DNA of 7,376 nt from the NCBI GenBank assembly GCA_900550735.1, contig URTD01000085.1:1-7376 (forward strand), written 5' to 3'. The position numbers were made by a program, and so were the translations under genes. This stretch comes from an uncultured Collinsella sp. (lineage in GTDB: Bacteria > Actinomycetota > Coriobacteriia > Coriobacteriales > Coriobacteriaceae). Shown here one piece after another: positions 1 to 5,648 of the stretch (the first letter of the stretch is position 1; every line of letters starts with the position of its first letter). A model generated the notes under the pieces. That model saw only the letters and a list, made by a program, of their open reading frames with translations. It was not told the DNA's origin and did no database searches.

Positions 1-72
1 CAACCATTGTTTCCCTTAGATTCAATGTCCTGCCGATATGTCGTTTTTCAGTTATCCGCTTATTCGCTCGCC

Positions 73-105
73 GCTTCCAGCGGTGGATCATGCTTCCGGC
101 GGTGG
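73..105. repeat. Imperfect 14-base tandem direct repeat
   Basis: GCTTCCAGCGGTGG at 73-86 recurs as GCTTCCGGCGGTGG at 92-105, one mismatch, 19-base period. The first copy lies in a small hairpin (CCGCT 71-75 with AGCGG 79-83). No function can be assigned; it may be chance similarity in GC-rich DNA. Confidence 0.35.
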
Positions 106-300
106 CCGCGGGGTGCAGGGATGTCCTGTTCCCGGGATCGCTCCAGGCCGCTCGGGCCGAGGTTTACGGTCGGACAACATGCCCGCCCGCTCCGCACTCG
201 TTAGGTGCAGTGACTTGCGTCGCATCTCCGAGTCGGGTGCATGTTTTGCGCGAGTGTGGTATCGCACGCTTGCTGCGGTGACAGCGAGATGAGACAGGTG

Positions 301-338
301 GTTTGCGGAAATCTGAGGGTGGCCGGATTTCCGCAAAC
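301..338. other. Strong stem-loop downstream of grpE
   Basis: GTTTGCGGAAATC (301-313) is the exact reverse complement of GATTTCCGCAAAC (326-338), giving a 13-bp perfect stem with a 12-base loop. It starts about 17 bases beyond the grpE stop codon as read on the minus strand. No U-tract follows it in that direction (the next bases are CACCTGTC), so it is not a classical intrinsic terminator. It could stabilise the 3' end of the grpE transcript or be one copy of a dispersed palindromic intergenic element. The structure is seen directly; its role is inferred. Confidence 0.6.
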
Positions 339-354
339 TCCTCTTGGGGGGGGG

Positions 355-1011
355 TTAGTTTTGCGGGGAGGCTACTACTACTCGGGCGGCGCGGATTACG
401 CGATCGCCGATGCGGTAGCCGGCCTCGACCACGGTGTCAACCGTTTCCTTTTCGGCATCCGCGTCCGGCTTGTGCAGGATCGCGTCATGCTTGGTGGGGT
501 CGAAGTCCTCGCCCTTTTCGCCGAACTTCTCGACACCGAACTTCTCGAAGGCCTTGTCAATCTTGGTGGCGACGGCCTTGAACGAGTCGTCCATCTCGCT
601 GTGTTCGCGAATGCGGTCGATATCGTCGAGGGCGGGCAGCAGCGCGGTCAGCACGTCGATGATGCCGTGCTGGCGGAAGCGCTCCTGCTCCTTCTGCGTG
701 CGATTGCGGTAGTTGATGAACTCCGCACGTTCGCGTTGCAGGGCTTCGAGGTAGTCTGCGGCTTCCTTCTTGGCCTTGCCGAGCGGGGTGAGGGTGTCTG
801 CGGAATCGGACTGGCCTTCGCCAGTCTTCTCTCCCTCAGCTGCGGCAGGAGCCGCGTCGGCTCCTTCATTGGAAGGAGCCTGGGCAGCCGAATCCTGCGC
901 AGAGCCGGACTCGGCGGAGGCGTCAGCCCCTGAAGAGGCCTGAGCGGCAGCCTCAGCATCTGAGGGATCCGGCAGGTCGTTCAGGTAGTCGTCCTTGTTG
1001 AACTCGGACAT
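355..1011 (-). CDS. grpE: GrpE, nucleotide exchange factor of DnaK
   Basis: A 218-residue cytoplasmic co-chaperone that releases ADP from DnaK and resets the Hsp70 folding cycle. Residues 1 to about 70 are low-complexity and rich in Ala, Ser, Asp and Glu, as in disordered GrpE N-termini. A coiled-coil segment follows, including EFINYRNRTQKEQERFRQHG, then LLPALDDIDRI. The C-terminal beta domain shows the GrpE signature FDPTKHDAILH and ends with the conserved block around GYRIGDRVIRAARVVVA. Length is normal. The ATG at 1011 is preferred over the GTG one codon upstream; AAGGA lies about 9 bases before it. The start overlaps the stop of the upstream frame as TGATG, typical of translational coupling to dnaK, although here only the last codons of dnaK seem present. 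No dnaJ follows in the window. Confidence 0.96.
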   Translation of the reverse strand: MSEFNKDDYLNDLPDPSDAEAAAQASSGADASAESGSAQDSAAQAPSNEGADAAPAAAEGEKTGEGQSDSADTLTPLGKAKKEAADYLEALQRERAEFINYRNRTQKEQERFRQHGIIDVLTALLPALDDIDRIREHSEMDDSFKAVATKIDKAFEKFGVEKFGEKGEDFDPTKHDAILHKPDADAEKETVDTVVEAGYRIGDRVIRAARVVVASPQN

Positions 1012-1160
1012 CACTTGTTGTCCTTGTCGTCATCGTCGTCCACGACCTCGGCCTCGACGGTGTCGCCTGCCACGGCGCCCTGCACAAAGACGGCCTTGCC
1101 GTTGTCGGCGTGCGCCAGCCCGTCGGCGCCGTAGGTCATCGATTCTATAGTGAGCTTCAT
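1011..1160 (-). pseudogene. Chimeric remnant: RlmD/RumA TRAM start fused to DnaK C-terminal tail
   Basis: This is a 49-residue frame. Residues 1 to about 40 (MKLTIESMTYGADGLAH, then GKAVFVQGAVAGDTVEAEVV) match the start of the TRAM RNA-binding domain of RlmD/RumA 23S rRNA uracil-5-methyltransferases, in particular the G-DG-A and VFV-GA--GD-V pattern. The last residues, EVVDDDDDKDNK, instead resemble the acidic tail that ends actinobacterial DnaK, and the stop overlaps the grpE start exactly as a dnaK stop would. No methyltransferase domain (SAM motifs, catalytic Cys) and no Hsp70 body is present. The frame can be extended upstream to 1196, but the ATG at 1160 gives the natural RlmD-like start, with AGGA just before it. 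Read as a fusion at short shared sequence (GAGGTCGTGGACGA), either a genomic deletion or translocation or a misassembly. The domain assignments are by eye. Confidence 0.7.
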
Positions 1161-1208
1161 ATTCCTGCCTGTCATTCGCGTTGTTGTTCGCACCATGGTA
1201 GCAGGGAA

Positions 1209-1250
1209 AAGCGCCCCGCATCCGAGGCTTTCCTCAAATGCGGGGCGCTT
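1209..1250 (-). terminator. Intrinsic terminator of ppk1
   Basis: AAGCGCCCCGCAT (1209-1221) pairs perfectly with ATGCGGGGCGCTT (1238-1250), 13 bp. The 16-base loop can itself form a 4-bp GAGG/CCTC stem. Read on the minus strand the stem ends in CTTTTCCC, a short U-tract. It lies 23 bases beyond the ppk1 stop codon and just before the next minus-strand start, so it separates ppk1 from the RlmD-like frame. Confidence 0.85.
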
Positions 1251-1273
1251 CTACAAACTGCTTCTACAAACGA

Positions 1274-2884
1274 CTATTTCGTCTTGCCGGTAATGAGCGT
1301 CTTAAGACCCAGGCCGATCAGACCCAGGCCCATGCGCACGCGGCCGGGGCGATGGCGCTCGATGGCCTTGGTCTTGCCAGCGGGCTTATCGCGACGGGCA
1401 CTCGTCTCGGGTGCGGGCTTGGTGACCTGCGGCTCGGGCCGAGGTGCAGGTGCAGGCTCGGGCTCAATGACGGTCGCCTGGACCTCTTGGACCTTGGGTG
1501 CTACCGGCTGCGGCTCGGGCTCGGGGGCAGGTTTCGCCTCAATGACGGGCTCGGGCGCGGCCTCGGCGTTGCGATAGGCACGCTCCAGCAGGGCTTCCTG
1601 CGAGTTGAAGGGTTTCTCGCCCTCTGCACGTTCCACGGGAACCCAGGTGCCGTCGCTCGTGAGGCTGCGGGCCTTCACGTTGTCCCGCAGCTGCATACCC
1701 ATGTACTCGTGTACCAGGGCGCGGCAGGTGGGGTCGAGCACGGGGAAGGCGATCTCCACGCGGTGCTCGGTGTTGCGTGTCATCATGTCTGCCGAGCTCA
1801 GATAGATCATGTCCGAGTCCACGCCAAAAGCATAGACGCGCGCGTGCTCCAAAAAGCGTCCGACGATGGAGCGGACATGCACGTTCTCGGTCTTGCCCGG
1901 AACACCGGGCTTGAGGCACGAGATGCCGCGGATGATCATGTCCACGCGCACGCCGGCACACGATGCCTCGGCGATCTTATCGATAACCTCGCGGTCGGTC
2001 AGCGAGTTGAGCTTAAAGAACACGCGGGCGGGCTCGCCGGCAAGGGCGCGCTGGATCTCGCGGTCAAGCCCGCGCATGATGAGCGGTTTCAGTCCGACGG
2101 GCGCCACACCCAGGAAGCGGTAGTCGCCGCGCAGGTTGCCCAGCGACAGATTGCGGAAGAACAGGTTGGCGTCCTCGCCGATGCCGGGATGGGCGGTCAT
2201 GAGCATAAAGTCGCTGTAGAGCTTGGCCGTCTTCTCGTTAAAGTTGCCGGTGCCCAAAAGCGTGAGGCGGGTGAGCGCCATGCCCTCGCGATAGGTGAGC
2301 TGGCAGATCTTGGAGTGGCATTTAAAGCCCTCGGAGCCGTAGATGACGGTGCAGCCGGCCTCTTCCAGGCGCTCGGCCCACTCGATGTTGTTCTGCTCGT
2401 CAAAGCGCGCGCGGAGCTCCATGAGCACCGTGACCTCTTTGCCGTTCTCGGCGGCATCGATCAGCGACTCGCACAGGCGGCTCTGCTTGGCCACGCGGTA
2501 GAGCGTGATGCGCAACGAGATGCACTCGGGGTCATAGGCGGCCTCGTGCACCAGGTCCAAGAACGGGTTCATGGCCTCATAGGGATAAAAGAGCAGCTTG
2601 TCGTGCTGCAGCACCTGCTCGCGGATGGAGCGGGTCATGTCGATGGTGGGGTTGGGCTGCGGCTTAAACGGCGTAAAGAGCAGCTCGTTGCGCAGGTGCT
2701 CGGGAATCTTGCCCTCAATGCCAAAGACGTAGCCCAGGTCGAGCGGGATATCGCAGGTAAAGACAGAGCGGCGCGAAAGCTCGAGCGCCTTGCGGATGGT
2801 CTTGAGCGTCGCCTTCTCGAGCGACCCCGAGACCGCGAGCACTACCGGCTGCAGACGCAGGCGCTTCTTGAGGATGCGCTTCAT
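1274..2884 (-). CDS. ppk1: Polyphosphate kinase 1, C-terminal part (split by frameshift)
   Basis: PPK1 reversibly transfers the gamma-phosphate of ATP to inorganic polyphosphate. This 536-residue frame carries the catalytic C1 and C2 domains. FKCHSKI contains His190, equivalent to the phosphorylated His of E. coli PPK (His435), followed by the signature GTGNFNEKTAKLYSDF at 211-226. LEHARVYAF holds the second active-site His (347, equivalent to His592), followed by YLSSADMMTRN at 361-371. Residues beyond about 420 form an unusual extra tail: a Pro/Glu/Ala-rich linker (about 440-495), then a basic, Gly/Leu-rich end containing GRVRMGLGLIGLGLKTL. The start at 2884 is inside the real gene; the sequence before it (VEEEEDYRQH in the same frame) reads on from the N-terminal part. 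It overlaps the upstream fragment by ATGA, so reinitiation is conceivable, but the nearest AGGAGG is about 20 bases upstream, too far for a good ribosome-binding site. Confidence 0.93.
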   Translation of the reverse strand: MKRILKKRLRLQPVVLAVSGSLEKATLKTIRKALELSRRSVFTCDIPLDLGYVFGIEGKIPEHLRNELLFTPFKPQPNPTIDMTRSIREQVLQHDKLLFYPYEAMNPFLDLVHEAAYDPECISLRITLYRVAKQSRLCESLIDAAENGKEVTVLMELRARFDEQNNIEWAERLEEAGCTVIYGSEGFKCHSKICQLTYREGMALTRLTLLGTGNFNEKTAKLYSDFMLMTAHPGIGEDANLFFRNLSLGNLRGDYRFLGVAPVGLKPLIMRGLDREIQRALAGEPARVFFKLNSLTDREVIDKIAEASCAGVRVDMIIRGISCLKPGVPGKTENVHVRSIVGRFLEHARVYAFGVDSDMIYLSSADMMTRNTEHRVEIAFPVLDPTCRALVHEYMGMQLRDNVKARSLTSDGTWVPVERAEGEKPFNSQEALLERAYRNAEAAPEPVIEAKPAPEPEPQPVAPKVQEVQATVIEPEPAPAPRPEPQVTKPAPETSARRDKPAGKTKAIERHRPGRVRMGLGLIGLGLKTLITGKTK

Positions 2885-3708
2885 GTGCTGGCGGTAGTCC
2901 TCTTCCTCCTCGACGCCCGGTAGTCGATATCATGATCCATCATCCCCTCTTTTACGTCGATGTCGGCGTTGCGGGTGACTCGGATGAGCGCGCGGTCGAG
3001 TGGCTTGTAGGAGCCAAAGCAGCTGTCCAGGCAGGCGAGGATGACGTCCTCGAGCAAGATGTAGGAGTAGGTGCCGGTGGGCGAGGGGATCTCGACCACG
3101 CGGTTCATCGAGGCGGGAATCTCGATAAGGCCCAGCAAGCTCTCCTCGTCGGTGACGCCGTCCAGGCCACAAGCCAGATAGAGTGCGCCGTTGCGCAGGT
3201 TGGGGAAGGGATGGCGCGGGTCAATGACCAACGGCGAGATGACCGGCGACACGTAGGCCTGGAAGTAGCGGGTTACAAAGGTGCGCTCCTCGGGCGTAAG
3301 CGAATCGATGCGGGCGCGGTGAACGCCCAGAGCATCAAGCTTGTCCTCGATGCTCTTAAAGATGGACTCCCAACGGGTAAGGAGCCCGGGCAGCTCTTCC
3401 ATGACGGCATCGACCTGTTCTGAGGCGGTCATATTGCTCTTGTTGTCGACAGGCTGTTTTTTGAGCTCCGCCAGATCGGACAGGCCGCCCACGCGCACCA
3501 TAAGGAATTCGTCGAGGTTGGACTCGAAAATCGACACGAACTTTAGACGCTCGAACAGCGGAACGGTCTCGTCGAAGGCTTCGTCAAGCACGCGGTTGTC
3601 AAAGCGCAGCCAGCTAAGCTCTCGGTTTTGCGTGTACGAGAAGTCGCGCGGCGGCTTGCGCAGTTTGGCGGCCTTTTGCTTCTTTTCGATTTTGCTCGGC
3701 ATATGCAT
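2881..3708 (-). CDS. ppk1: Polyphosphate kinase 1, N-terminal part (split by frameshift)
   Basis: A 275-residue frame carrying the N and H (head) domains of PPK1. The family motif NRELSWLRFDNRVLDEA is at residues 28-44, followed by FESNLDEFLMVRVGGL and the head-domain sequence VISPLVIDPRHPFPNLRNG. The match to PPK1 holds through DIDYR near residue 263; the last dozen residues (ASRRKRTTAST) are out-of-frame product, so the protein stops at 2881 without its catalytic domains. With one base restored the two parts would give a protein of about 800 residues, longer than the usual 690-720 because of the C-terminal tail. ATG 3708 is taken as the start; ATG 3702 is an equally possible choice, and neither has a strong Shine-Dalgarno. 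A hairpin lies just upstream at 3720-3734. Confidence 0.9.
   Translation of the reverse strand: MHMPSKIEKKQKAAKLRKPPRDFSYTQNRELSWLRFDNRVLDEAFDETVPLFERLKFVSIFESNLDEFLMVRVGGLSDLAELKKQPVDNKSNMTASEQVDAVMEELPGLLTRWESIFKSIEDKLDALGVHRARIDSLTPEERTFVTRYFQAYVSPVISPLVIDPRHPFPNLRNGALYLACGLDGVTDEESLLGLIEIPASMNRVVEIPSPTGTYSYILLEDVILACLDSCFGSYKPLDRALIRVTRNADIDVKEGMMDHDIDYRASRRKRTTAST
2913..2920 (-). other. Frameshift site in ppk1
   Basis: On the minus strand the sequence runs GACTACCGGGCGTCGAGG. Frame analysis shows PPK1 similarity up to DYR and again from VEEEEDYRQHMKR in the -1 frame. One additional G in the GGG run (plus-strand CCC, 2916-2918) would restore DYRGVEEEEDYRQHMKR. A base loss in a short homopolymer is typical of either mutation or sequencing/consensus error. 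There is no X XXY YYZ slippery heptamer at the site, so programmed frameshifting is not favoured, although AGGAGG lies just downstream. Confidence 0.85.
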
Positions 3709-3719
3709 CTGTCCGTTCA

Positions 3720-3734
3720 GTCCCCGCAGGGGAC
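3720..3734 (-). other. Small hairpin in the ppk1 5' untranslated region
   Basis: GTCCCC (3720-3725) and GGGGAC (3729-3734) form a 6-bp all-paired stem with a GCA loop. It sits 12 bases upstream of the ppk1 start codon at 3708 and contains the only G-rich stretch near the start, so it could limit ribosome access. That role is inferred. Confidence 0.45.
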
Positions 3735-3737
3735 GGT

Positions 3738-3766
3738 AGCCTAACTCTAATTCACTATTGTCTCAA
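3738..3766 (-). promoter_or_regulatory. Candidate ppk1 promoter
   Basis: On the minus strand TTGAGA (3766-3761) is followed after 17 bases by TAGGCT (3743-3738). The -35 is close to consensus, the -10 is poor. The implied start of transcription near 3731 would give a short leader beginning at the hairpin. Weak support from sequence alone. Confidence 0.3.
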
Positions 3767-3797
3767 TTTAGTCGACCACTGGCACGGACGTATCGCG

Positions 3798-3806
3798 TGA
3801 ACGGTA
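3798..3806. promoter_or_regulatory. TGAACGGTA site upstream of ppk1/arcA
   Basis: TGAACGGTA is the exact reverse complement of TACCGTTCA at 4108-4116 in the arcA operator, and recurs at 6941-6949 upstream of the second arcA (GTGAACGGTATC is shared by both). It may be a distal, inverted binding site for the same regulator, or an upstream site for ppk1. No partner 21 bp away is seen here. Confidence 0.4.
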
Positions 3807-4107
3807 TCTTTACCTACTTCTTACGCTGACAAGTCATAGGACTGACGCCCTGCTCGTTCGCAAACGATCCATATCCTCACTCAACTGGTGAGAATCTATG
3901 AATAAGAATGATAGTAAGCTGAATATAATCGAATGTAGGTCGAATCGAGGACAAGCGTCATTTATATGCAGAAAACCGTTTTCACTATGCAATTTTGAAT
4001 CATGGATAACTTTGAGTGTTCAAGCTTGATTTCCTAGAAAAATAACGTTTACCTAGGAAAATCTGCTTTACAAAACTGAAGTGCATCATGGGAAATCATA
4101 TGCGATA

Positions 4108-4175
4108 TACCGTTCATCGTACTTTGCTGACCGTTCGGGGGCGAGGTAGCATTACGAATGGAATTTGGATATAAC
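4108..4175 (+). promoter_or_regulatory. arcA promoter with 21-bp-spaced CCGTTC operator repeats
   Basis: CCGTTC occurs at 4110 and again at 4131, 21 bp apart (two helical turns); the second is extended as CCGTTCGGGGGC. A -10 box TATAAC lies at 4170-4175, and the sequence 17 bp upstream of it (TAGCAT) is a poor -35. The repeats are centred about 48 and 69 bp before the inferred transcription start, the arrangement expected for a tandemly bound activator replacing the -35 contact. The same elements occur before the second arcA at an offset of exactly 3088 bases. The regulator is unknown; the repeats do not resemble the ArgR box. Confidence 0.6.
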
Positions 4176-4182
4176 TAGAGCT

Positions 4183-4257
4183 GTCAGCAAGCAGCGTCCC
4201 ATATGGAGGGGCGCTGATACATTCGGCCAGTAAGGCCCGAAAGAAAGGTAGGAGGCC
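4183..4257 (+). promoter_or_regulatory. arcA leader with two hairpins and ribosome-binding site
   Basis: Hairpin 1 pairs AGCGTCCC (4193-4200) with GGGGCGCT (4208-4215), 8 bp with one G-U pair and a 7-base loop. Hairpin 2 (4222-4241) pairs TTCGGCC with GGCCCGAA across a single bulged C. Directly after it comes GAAAGGTAGGAGGCC and the ATG. The AGGAGG is only 2 bases from the ATG, while AAAGG sits at a more usual distance, so either could anchor the ribosome. The second arcA leader keeps both structures despite base changes in the loops and stems. Confidence 0.5.
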
Positions 4258-4288
4258 ATGACGAAAGGTCTGCACGTGCCTTCCGAGA
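4234..4288 (+). repeat. 55-base direct repeat, copy 1 (arcA ribosome-binding site and 5' end)
   Basis: These 55 bases, from the right arm of leader hairpin 2 through the ribosome-binding site to codon 11 of arcA, are identical to 7322-7376, the last bases of the window. Upstream of this block the two copies are only partly alike, so identity rises sharply at the translation start region. The repeat probably continues into the second arcA beyond the window. Confidence 0.95.
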
Positions 4289-5499
4289 TCGGCAAGCTCA
4301 GGAAGGTCTGCCTGCACCGTCCCGGCGACGAGCTCCTCAACCTGCCGCCCGACGAGCTCGAGCGACTCCTGTTCGACGACGTCCCGTTCCTGGAGGTCGC
4401 GCAGCAGGAGCACGACACCTTCGCCCAGATCCTGAGGGACCAGGGCGTGGAGGTCCTCTACCTCGAGAACCTCGTCGCCGAGGTGTTCGACCAGGTCCCC
4501 GGCGCCCGCGCCGAGTTCACCGACCAGTACATCGCCGAGGCCGGCATCCGCGGCCAGCACATGCCGCAGATCGTCCGCGAGAAGCTGGACTCCATCGAGG
4601 ACAACCTCGAGTTCGTCAAGAAGACCATGGCCGGCATGACCAAGTCCGAGATCGACATGCCCCTCACGGCCTCCACGACCCTCGACTCCCTGGTCAACTC
4701 CGAGTCCGAGTCCGACCTGATCATCGACCCGATGCCCAACCTCTACTTCACCCGCGACCCGTTCGCGGTCGTCGGCGAGGGCGTCAACCTCAACCGCATG
4801 TACTCGGTCACCCGCAACCGCGAGACCCTGTACGGCAAGTACGTCTTCAAGTACCACCCCGACTACAAGGACGTCTCGCTGTACTTCCGCCGCGACTGCC
4901 AGTTCCACACCGAGGGCGGCGACGTGCTGAACATCAACGAGAAGACCCTCGCCGTCGGCATCTCCCAGCGCACCCAGGCCGCCGCGATCGACGTCATGGC
5001 CCAGAACATCTTCTGGAACTCCGACTCCAAGGTCGAGCGCATCCTGGCCTTCGACATCCCGGTCTCGCGCGCCTTCATGCACCTCGACACGGTCTTCACC
5101 CAGATCGACGTCGATAAGTTCACGATCCACCCCGCCATCATGGGCACCCTGCGCGTCTACGAGCTGACCGCCGGCAAGAACCCGGGCGACGTGAACATCC
5201 GCCTGATCGAGGACACCCTCGAGCACGTCCTGGAGGACGCCACCGGCGTCGACCAGGTCAAGCTGATCCCCTGCGGCGGCGGCGACCCGATCGCGGCCTC
5301 CCGCGAGCAGTGGAACGACGGCTCCAACACCCTGTGCGTCGAGCCCGGCAAGATCTGCGTCTACGCCCGCAACACCGTCACCAACGACGTGCTGTACAAG
5401 GAGGGCCTGGACCTTCTCGTCGTGCCCTCCGCCGAGCTCTCCCGCGGCCGCGGCGGCCCGCGCTGCATGAGCATGCCCTTCTGGCGCGAGGACCTCTAA
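4258..5499 (+). CDS. arcA: Arginine deiminase
   Basis: Hydrolyses L-arginine to L-citrulline and ammonia, the first step of the ADI pathway, which yields ATP and raises pH in anaerobes. It is a 413-residue cytoplasmic protein of normal family length (guanidino-group-modifying fold). The N-terminus HVPSEIGKLRKVCLHRPG is typical. Active-site motifs are FTRDP (Asp167), HTEGGDVL (Glu219), MHLDTVF (His275, Asp277) and, near the C-terminus, RGRGGPRCMSMPF with the nucleophile Cys403. These correspond to Asp166, Glu224, His278, Asp280 and Cys406 of the Pseudomonas enzyme. The start is fixed by AGGAGG and by the identical start of the second copy. Codon use is extreme: nearly every codon ends in C or G, far more biased than ppk1 or the aminotransferase, as expected for a very highly expressed enzyme. 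It is followed by its own terminator; ornithine transcarbamoylase, carbamate kinase and antiporter genes are not in the window. Confidence 0.98.
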   Translation: MTKGLHVPSEIGKLRKVCLHRPGDELLNLPPDELERLLFDDVPFLEVAQQEHDTFAQILRDQGVEVLYLENLVAEVFDQVPGARAEFTDQYIAEAGIRGQHMPQIVREKLDSIEDNLEFVKKTMAGMTKSEIDMPLTASTTLDSLVNSESESDLIIDPMPNLYFTRDPFAVVGEGVNLNRMYSVTRNRETLYGKYVFKYHPDYKDVSLYFRRDCQFHTEGGDVLNINEKTLAVGISQRTQAAAIDVMAQNIFWNSDSKVERILAFDIPVSRAFMHLDTVFTQIDVDKFTIHPAIMGTLRVYELTAGKNPGDVNIRLIEDTLEHVLEDATGVDQVKLIPCGGGDPIAASREQWNDGSNTLCVEPGKICVYARNTVTNDVLYKEGLDLLVVPSAELSRGRGGPRCMSMPFWREDL

Positions 5500-5532
5500 G
5501 GTCTTCAAGGACTCGTACGGGTCATAATACAT

Positions 5533-5554
5533 ACATCTAGCTGCCATTAGATGT
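5533..5554 (+). other. Small stem-loop after arcA
   Basis: ACATCTA (5533-5539) pairs with TAGATGT (5548-5554), a 7-bp stem with an 8-base loop, just before the arcA terminator. It may protect the 3' end of the message or be incidental. Confidence 0.35.
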
Positions 5555-5559
5555 CTCCC

Positions 5560-5593
5560 ATTGGGGCGGTGCGGGTTTTCGCACCGCCCCAAT
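5560..5593 (+). terminator. Intrinsic terminator of arcA
   Basis: ATTGGGGCGGTGCG (5560-5573) and CGCACCGCCCCAAT (5580-5593) form a 14-bp perfect stem with a GGTTTT loop, followed by a weak U-tract (CTTGTAT). It ends 55 bases before the aminotransferase start, so the aminotransferase depends on readthrough or on a weak promoter not clearly visible. Confidence 0.88.
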
Positions 5594-5648
5594 CTTGTAT
5601 GAGGAACGTCAACACGATTGGACGACTGCTTTTGTAAGGAGCTTGGCC

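Larger units (their letters stand above)
1..354. other. Intergenic stretch downstream of grpE, no supported gene
   Basis: No open frame here has a convincing start, ribosome-binding site or recognisable protein. The frames that exist are short, rich in Arg/Ser/Pro and look like chance frames. grpE, read on the minus strand, ends at 355 and is normally followed by dnaJ or another chaperone gene; none is found within these bases. What can be seen is a 13-bp perfect stem-loop at 301-338, a run of nine G at 346-354 directly beyond the grpE stop codon, and an imperfect 14-base direct repeat at 73-86 and 92-105. Confidence 0.6.
3709..4257. other. Divergent regulatory region between ppk1 and arcA
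   Basis: There are 549 bases without a supportable gene. The part next to ppk1 holds a small hairpin and a weak minus-strand promoter. The middle (about 3890-4100) is markedly AT-rich compared with the genes, and contains the palindrome GAAAACCGTTTTC at 3971-3983 and an 8-bp inverted repeat TTTCCTAG/CTAGGAAA (4030-4037 and 4053-4060). The right part holds the arcA operator-like repeats, -10 box and leader, annotated separately. From about 3986 to the arcA start the region is recognisably paralogous to 7075-7345. Confidence 0.7.

Noticed and set aside
1..20. Possible minus-strand gene start at the left edge (AAGGGA then ATG at 7-5)
   Set aside because: Spacing is plausible, but only two codons lie in the window, too little to call a gene.
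241..933. Long plus-strand open frame opposite grpE
   Set aside because: It is the antisense shadow of grpE; the minus-strand product has all GrpE motifs, the plus product none.
2881..2920. Programmed ribosomal frameshift in ppk1
   Set aside because: No slippery heptamer and the AGGAGG lies downstream of the shift point rather than 10-14 bases before a slip site; PPK1 is not known to use recoding.
1238..2923. 561-codon plus-strand open frame opposite ppk1
   Set aside because: Shadow of the high-GC ppk1 gene; rich in His/Gly/Val/Ala/Leu with no recognisable domain, and it starts inside the ppk1 terminator.
3900..4020. ArgR-type ARG boxes in the AT-rich arcA upstream region
   Set aside because: TGAAT-like words occur, but none pairs with a properly spaced ATTCA half, so AT-richness explains them.
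4114..5592. 492-codon minus-strand open frame opposite arcA
   Set aside because: Arises from the extreme third-position C/G of arcA; the Asp/Val/Gly/Leu-rich product has no domain features.
5500..5593. CATAAT at 5523-5528 as a promoter making the arcA terminator an attenuator for the aminotransferase
   Set aside because: No acceptable -35 element and no leader peptide; the hairpin is adequately explained as the arcA terminator.
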